Assembly (NCBI GenBank): GCA_016839055.1
Contig: JAEKNX010000012.1
Coordinates: 1 to 64,000 of the forward strand
DNA from: Spirochaetales bacterium
GTDB taxonomy: Bacteria; Spirochaetota; Spirochaetia; UBA9216
Length of the DNA: 64,000 nucleotides
Direction: 5' to 3'
A program made the position numbers and the translations under genes. Positions 60,396 to 64,000 of this stretch are shown here, piece after piece. Each line of letters begins with the position of its first letter. Position 1 is the first letter of the stretch. Under the pieces are notes generated by a model that searched no databases, was not told where the DNA came from, and saw only the letters and a list, made by a program, of their open reading frames with translations.

Positions 60396-62472
60396 TTTTT
60401 TCTTTCTCCTTATGATTGAGCTGCCGGAAAAGATGCTCGGAGGAGGACGGCAGACTGGTCAGCTTTGTATTCATAGCGGTGGATATTGCCTCAAGAAGGG
60501 CCGATGGAACCAGGCTGTCAGGAAGTTCCCCGAGGCCGCCGGATTTTAATTCTTTGCTGTCGATAAATTTCGTGGTAATTGAAATATTCATAGCTGGCTG
60601 GGCGGGGGTAAGGGGGATTCCTTTCTCGGTATATTTCTTTACAGGCGGTTTTATTGTACTGCTCGTTATAGAGCGGTAGATTTCACTCTCAATCTCGGCT
60701 TCGGCGAGTTCCCTGTTCAGGATCTTGCCACAGTCAGCGGCAAACCAGACTCCTCTTACCAGGGTTGTGAGGTTTATCGGATCGGTCTCAGTCTCTACTA
60801 CTGCCGCTCCCCAGCTGACAACTGGAAAGGGATTTCCGCTGAAGGTCTCCGGATTCCATCCATTCGTCCGGGGAAGTCGGAAACTGCGCTTGACCTCTAT
60901 CGGAAGCGGCAGTCGGAACCGGCTTTTTTTAATGGCGTTACAGCATTTTTCGATGAGCTGAATGATTATCGTGATATTTCTTGAGAACAGGCTCGGTCCG
61001 GAATCCGGGACTAGTGAAGTGTCCGTTGTCTCAATTTTAATATCCGCAGGCACTATCTCGAGAATTTTTCCCGCAATCTCCTTCCAGAGCATTGCTGTTT
61101 GGAAATTCTCCGGTACGGCTGAGGTCATTATAGAGAGTTTGTCGTCGTTGTCGAGTCTGGCTGAGACGGTGTATTTTTCATTCTCTTCGACTTTTCCCAT
61201 GAAGCCGTTTCCCTGACAGCATACAGAGATGCCTATTCCTCTCTTCTTGCCAGAGAAAACATTCTGTTTTACGGCCGCCAGCTTGTAGGCAGCGTATTTC
61301 CTCGTGTAGTCCGACATTTCAAGAACGGTGTCAAGAAGGATTTCCAGCTGCATCGGTTTTCGGCTTTCCCAACCCATCGGGAGGTTAATCTGCTTTTTCG
61401 CTACATTTTTCAGCCGCCATTCGGAGGGGAAGAGGCCTGCGGCTGCGGCAAGAGAATTGCTGTGGGATTCGGTGGCAAAAAAGCTCTGATGAAATCCCAT
61501 GCCGTTGAAGGCACCTGACGGAGGCCTGTTTGTTATCAGACTGCGTGCCGTGATCCTCAAAGCCGGTGTAGAATATACGCCTGCCGCCGAAAAGCAGATG
61601 CGGTTAATCATCTCTTCAGAAAGCATGGGGAAGGCTCCGGAGTCTATCGTGATATCGATGCTTCGGCTGAGAATTTTCCCGTCCTCATCCAGACCTGTTT
61701 TAAATTTAAATTTCGATGCTGCCCGGCCCGGTGTGTAAAGGATCGAATCAGTTTTAGGAATTATGCAAATCGAAGGTTTTTTTGTTTTCCAGGTTACGAT
61801 TGCGGAATAGCAGGCAAGCAGTCCCGCGTACCAGAGTTTTCCGCTGTGTGTCTTGCCCATCGCGGGAACATTGACCGTAACATCTTTTGCAGGAATTCCA
61901 ATACAGGCCGAAACATTGTCCCTGACGTTGAACGGCCATTGAGTCGCGCAGGTTATCTCAAGCTTCTTCTTGCTGATGACGGTCGCGGCCCCCTGCGGTT
62001 CGAGATCATAATGGTTCTGAGCATCGGTCGTGTACTCTTCTTCAATAATCCTGAAGGATTTCTCAAAGTTTTTATCGGGTTTTCCACGCTGATAATTGAT
62101 TTCACGATCAATCTGGTCTTCGGTATAGATCTCCATCGATTTGATGGTGTAATCAGTATCATATTCAATGCTTATCTGTTCTTCCGTTTCTTCAATTTGC
62201 TGTTCGTTTGATCCGTAGAGAAGCAGGATGGGTTCACCTTCGTAGCGGATATTGCCGTCGCTGAGGATGGGCATTTCCTTACTGAAGACCTTGAGGCATC
62301 TATTCTTGGGTATGTCACCGAACTGGATTATTCCGGCATCGCCCTTTAGTTCGGGAATATTAATTTTTATAATATTTCCGCATGGGACACTTGCCCGGAT
62401 TATCCTGATTATAATCATTCCGGGGGTGTAATAGTCACATATAAAACGTTTGTCTTTATGTGTGTCAGGCAC
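60385..62472 (-). CDS. Divergent molybdopterin subunit of a xanthine-dehydrogenase-like enzyme
   Basis: An aldehyde-oxidase/xanthine-dehydrogenase-type large subunit of 695 aa, shorter than the usual 750-780. The N-terminal a/b hammerhead domain has IRYEGEPILLLYG and IEYD. It continues with DAQNHYDLEPQGAATVI (the usual HxxMEP), ATQWPFNVRDNVSACIGIP and PPSGAFNGMGFHQSFFATES (usually RGFGxPQ). The end has SGGLGELPDSLVPSALLEAI with the catalytic Glu. The GGxFGGK loop is replaced by a Met/Thr-rich one (VPAMGKTHSGKL). Start GTG 62472 with GGAG upstream. A hydroxylase of an N-heterocycle is plausible, but the substrate is unknown. Confidence 0.82.
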   Translation of the reverse strand: MPDTHKDKRFICDYYTPGMIIIRIIRASVPCGNIIKINIPELKGDAGIIQFGDIPKNRCLKVFSKEMPILSDGNIRYEGEPILLLYGSNEQQIEETEEQISIEYDTDYTIKSMEIYTEDQIDREINYQRGKPDKNFEKSFRIIEEEYTTDAQNHYDLEPQGAATVISKKKLEITCATQWPFNVRDNVSACIGIPAKDVTVNVPAMGKTHSGKLWYAGLLACYSAIVTWKTKKPSICIIPKTDSILYTPGRAASKFKFKTGLDEDGKILSRSIDITIDSGAFPMLSEEMINRICFSAAGVYSTPALRITARSLITNRPPSGAFNGMGFHQSFFATESHSNSLAAAAGLFPSEWRLKNVAKKQINLPMGWESRKPMQLEILLDTVLEMSDYTRKYAAYKLAAVKQNVFSGKKRGIGISVCCQGNGFMGKVEENEKYTVSARLDNDDKLSIMTSAVPENFQTAMLWKEIAGKILEIVPADIKIETTDTSLVPDSGPSLFSRNITIIIQLIEKCCNAIKKSRFRLPLPIEVKRSFRLPRTNGWNPETFSGNPFPVVSWGAAVVETETDPINLTTLVRGVWFAADCGKILNRELAEAEIESEIYRSITSSTIKPPVKKYTEKGIPLTPAQPAMNISITTKFIDSKELKSGGLGELPDSLVPSALLEAISTAMNTKLTSLPSSSEHLFRQLNHKEKEKIEN

Positions 62473-62493
62473 TTTTCTGCTCCTATGACGGCT

Positions 62494-62573
62494 ACTAAAA
62501 ACTTCAGCTTTTAGTGGATTACCAAATTGTACATTGGTGAGAGGATTTCAAAAATCTCCGCTTTTTTGAAATC
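62494..62573. repeat. Two hairpins between the aminotransferase and the molybdoenzyme operon
   Basis: ACTAAAA (62494-62500) pairs with TTTTAGT (62509-62515) around an 8-nt loop. GATTTCAAAA (62544-62553) pairs perfectly with TTTTGAAATC (62564-62573) around a 10-nt loop. No T-tract follows in the minus-strand direction, so they are not typical terminators, though they lie where the aminotransferase transcript should end and just upstream of the molybdoenzyme operon. Confidence 0.5.
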
Positions 62574-62619
62574 TCAATCCTGGATATGAAAAACTTCGGG
62601 CGTCCCGGATAAGTCTATT

Positions 62620-63819
62620 TCAGGCTTGTTTGGTACGCCAATATTTTTTTCCAATCTGGAGTACTGCATCAATTATCCGTGATATTTCGCTTTCGGTCAA
62701 ATCTGGATAAATCGGAAGGCTGAAAGAAGTCTCATATTTTTTAAGGCTCTCCGGGAAATCTTCGGGTTTTAATCCGTACTTGTTCCTGTAATATGTCATC
62801 AGATGAAGCGGCTTATAATGTACCGAGGTTCCAATGCCCCGCTCTGTCAGTTCATCAATCATCCTGTCCCGGTCGATAGTGAGTCTGTCTGAGTCAATTC
62901 TCAGGATATATAGATGGCGGCTGCTCCCGCCTGAGAACGAGGGAGTTTTCAGGAAATTGTAACCGCTGAAGCTTTCATTGTAGAGAGCGGCTATCTCCAC
63001 TCTTTTTTTACGCATCCAGTCAGCTTTATGGAGCTGGACGAGTCCTATAGCCGAGGCTGTGTCCGGCAGATTGTATTTATAGCCGGGGGCTATGATGTCA
63101 TACTCCCAGGCTCTTTTTCCGGGCTTGCGGTAACGGTCCCAGGCTTCCCGGTCAATGCCATGAAACCGCATTGTTCTCATCCTGTCGGCGGCGGCGGCGT
63201 TATTCGTGATTATCATTCCGCCCTCGCCGGTTGCTATACATTTTGTGGCATAGAATGAGTACACGAGAATGCTCTCGGAATCAGTGAGCAGGGGCTCAGG
63301 CTGAAGATGCGCCCCATCCTCGATAACAGCAAGGCCCTTCTGTCCGGCCATCTCGAGGATGGCTGGACGGCGGCAGAGTTCTCCGCCGACGTGAACCGGA
63401 ATAATGGCCTTGATGGCGGCATCCGACGGAAGGCTGCCGGCGGCTGCCTTCCTGTTTAACAATTCCTCAATTCTGTCGGTCGAGATATTGTAAGTCTCCG
63501 GTTCAATATCGGCGAAAAGCGGGTGAGCATCCAGATACCGGATGACCTCGGCAGTCGCGGTGAAGGTGTATGGGCTGGTGATTACATAGTCGCCGGCCTT
63601 GATTCCTGAAGCGTCGAGGGCCAGATGGAGGCCTGAGGTTGCTGAATTAACCGCAAGAGAGTACTTAACTCCTGCAGCTTCAGCGACCTTCTTCTCGAAT
63701 TCGGCCGTAACCGCGCCGGTGGTCACCCATCCGCTTCGGATGACGCTCACCACGGCTTCTTCTTCTTCGGCCGAGTAAGACGGACGTGCAAAAGGAATAA
63801 AATCAGTATTCGGGTTCAT
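62620..63819 (-). CDS. DegT/DnrJ/EryC1-family aminotransferase
   Basis: A PLP-dependent sugar aminotransferase (399 aa), the enzyme type that puts an amino group on keto-sugars for surface polysaccharides. It has FIPFARPSYSAEEEEAVVSVIRSG at the start, AVNSATSGLHLALDASGI, DIEPETYNISTD, IEDGAHLQPEP, and the PLP-lysine motif SFYATKCIATGEGGMI. The C-terminal part has HYKPLHLMTYYR and SLPIYPDLTESEI. Its first bases overlap the end of another minus-strand gene, so it belongs to an operon extending beyond the window. Confidence 0.93.
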   Translation of the reverse strand: MNPNTDFIPFARPSYSAEEEEAVVSVIRSGWVTTGAVTAEFEKKVAEAAGVKYSLAVNSATSGLHLALDASGIKAGDYVITSPYTFTATAEVIRYLDAHPLFADIEPETYNISTDRIEELLNRKAAAGSLPSDAAIKAIIPVHVGGELCRRPAILEMAGQKGLAVIEDGAHLQPEPLLTDSESILVYSFYATKCIATGEGGMIITNNAAAADRMRTMRFHGIDREAWDRYRKPGKRAWEYDIIAPGYKYNLPDTASAIGLVQLHKADWMRKKRVEIAALYNESFSGYNFLKTPSFSGGSSRHLYILRIDSDRLTIDRDRMIDELTERGIGTSVHYKPLHLMTYYRNKYGLKPEDFPESLKKYETSFSLPIYPDLTESEISRIIDAVLQIGKKYWRTKQA

Positions 63820-64000
63820 TTTCGGGTATTTCCAGTTCGGGGATGTATTCCTTCAGAATCTTCCTCAGTATTCCCCTGTTTCGGTAGTTTTCAGTCGATT
63901 CAAAGTCGAAAAAACAGATGCCGGAAAGTCTATCAAGCAGCCTAGTCAGTTTTCCGTTGAATCTGGCTTTCTTTTCAAGCTTGATGATTCCCGGGTATTC
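63803..64000 (-). CDS. Partial gene: C-terminus of an unidentified protein
   Basis: An open minus-strand frame entering from the window edge and ending at TGA 63803-63805. It gives 65 residues, with KLEKKARFNGKLTRLLDRLSG, ICFFDFESTENYRNRG and a final acidic stretch. No family recognised. It overlaps the start of the DegT aminotransferase by 17 nt, a coupling that supports it being real and in the same surface-sugar-type operon. The N-terminus lies outside the window. Confidence 0.6.
   Translation of the reverse strand, partial: EYPGIIKLEKKARFNGKLTRLLDRLSGICFFDFESTENYRNRGILRKILKEYIPELEIPENEPEY

Noticed and set aside
1-64000. CRISPR arrays, rRNA genes, prophage and intact insertion sequences
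   Set aside because: No regularly spaced direct repeats, conserved rRNA segments, integrase, transposase or phage structural genes were seen on either strand.

Overview
The window most likely comes from a free-living spirochaete (Spirochaetota, Spirochaetales-like). This is inferred from gene content, since there is no rRNA. The pointers are a second FliG-like motor protein, a FapA/DUF342 protein, an OmpA-type lipoprotein built from FlgD-like Ig repeats, a short alanyl-tRNA synthetase without the usual C-terminal region, and a receiver-domain/PEP-synthase-like fusion. The genus cannot be fixed from sequence alone. No CRISPR array, rRNA operon, phage or intact transposase was found.

Layout. 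1-7.3 kb: MscS channel, LapA-like membrane protein, OmpA-type lipoprotein, a small conserved protein and a MalT/LuxR-type regulator broken by one in-frame stop. 7.5-7.7 kb: tRNA-Arg and tRNA-Pro. 7.8-11.7 kb: a decaying accessory island with a headless TetR remnant, an intact GPH sugar symporter, and glycosidase-like and URO-D-like genes disrupted by a stop codon and a frameshift. 11.8-18.7 kb: hypothetical genes, an Hpt-REC-REC-GGDEF protein, a DtxR/MntR regulator, endonuclease III, L28, an MBL hydrolase and an amino-acid-sensing type histidine kinase. 18.7-24.6 kb: an AAA/DUF4143 ATPase whose promoter lies inside a large inverted repeat, a TetR-controlled flavoprotein operon with three evenly spaced operators, and a RecQ-like helicase. 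24.7 kb: tRNA-Val.

25.2-31.9 kb: a SorC-regulated catabolic operon of aldolase, Zn-alcohol dehydrogenase, APC permease, divergent RibF and Fe-alcohol dehydrogenase. This is the best candidate for an undescribed pathway. 32.7-33.5 kb: an FMN riboswitch ahead of ribH, with a hairpin that can hide the ribosome binding site; RibH lacks the usual active-site histidine. 33.6-34.3 kb: a metallophosphoesterase pseudogene and a palindrome-rich, MITE-like element abutting trpS. 34.3-45.3 kb: trpS, the REC-PPDK fusion, gdhA, a GGDEF-EAL protein, FliG-like, dtd and FapA. 45.4-59 kb: housekeeping genes alaS, rlmN, TPR proteins, hisZGB, rsmD, recG, yggT and dnaE. 59-64 kb: a three-subunit xanthine-dehydrogenase-like operon and a DegT aminotransferase with a partial upstream gene.

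A recurring property is that many genes have no Shine-Dalgarno sequence but carry a good -35/-10 pair placed so that transcription should begin at, or within a few bases of, the start codon. Leaderless mRNAs therefore appear common here (alaS, dnaE, the FliG-like gene, hisZ, the AAA ATPase and others). Several start codons below were chosen on ribosome-binding-site or promoter position and differ from the longest open frame.
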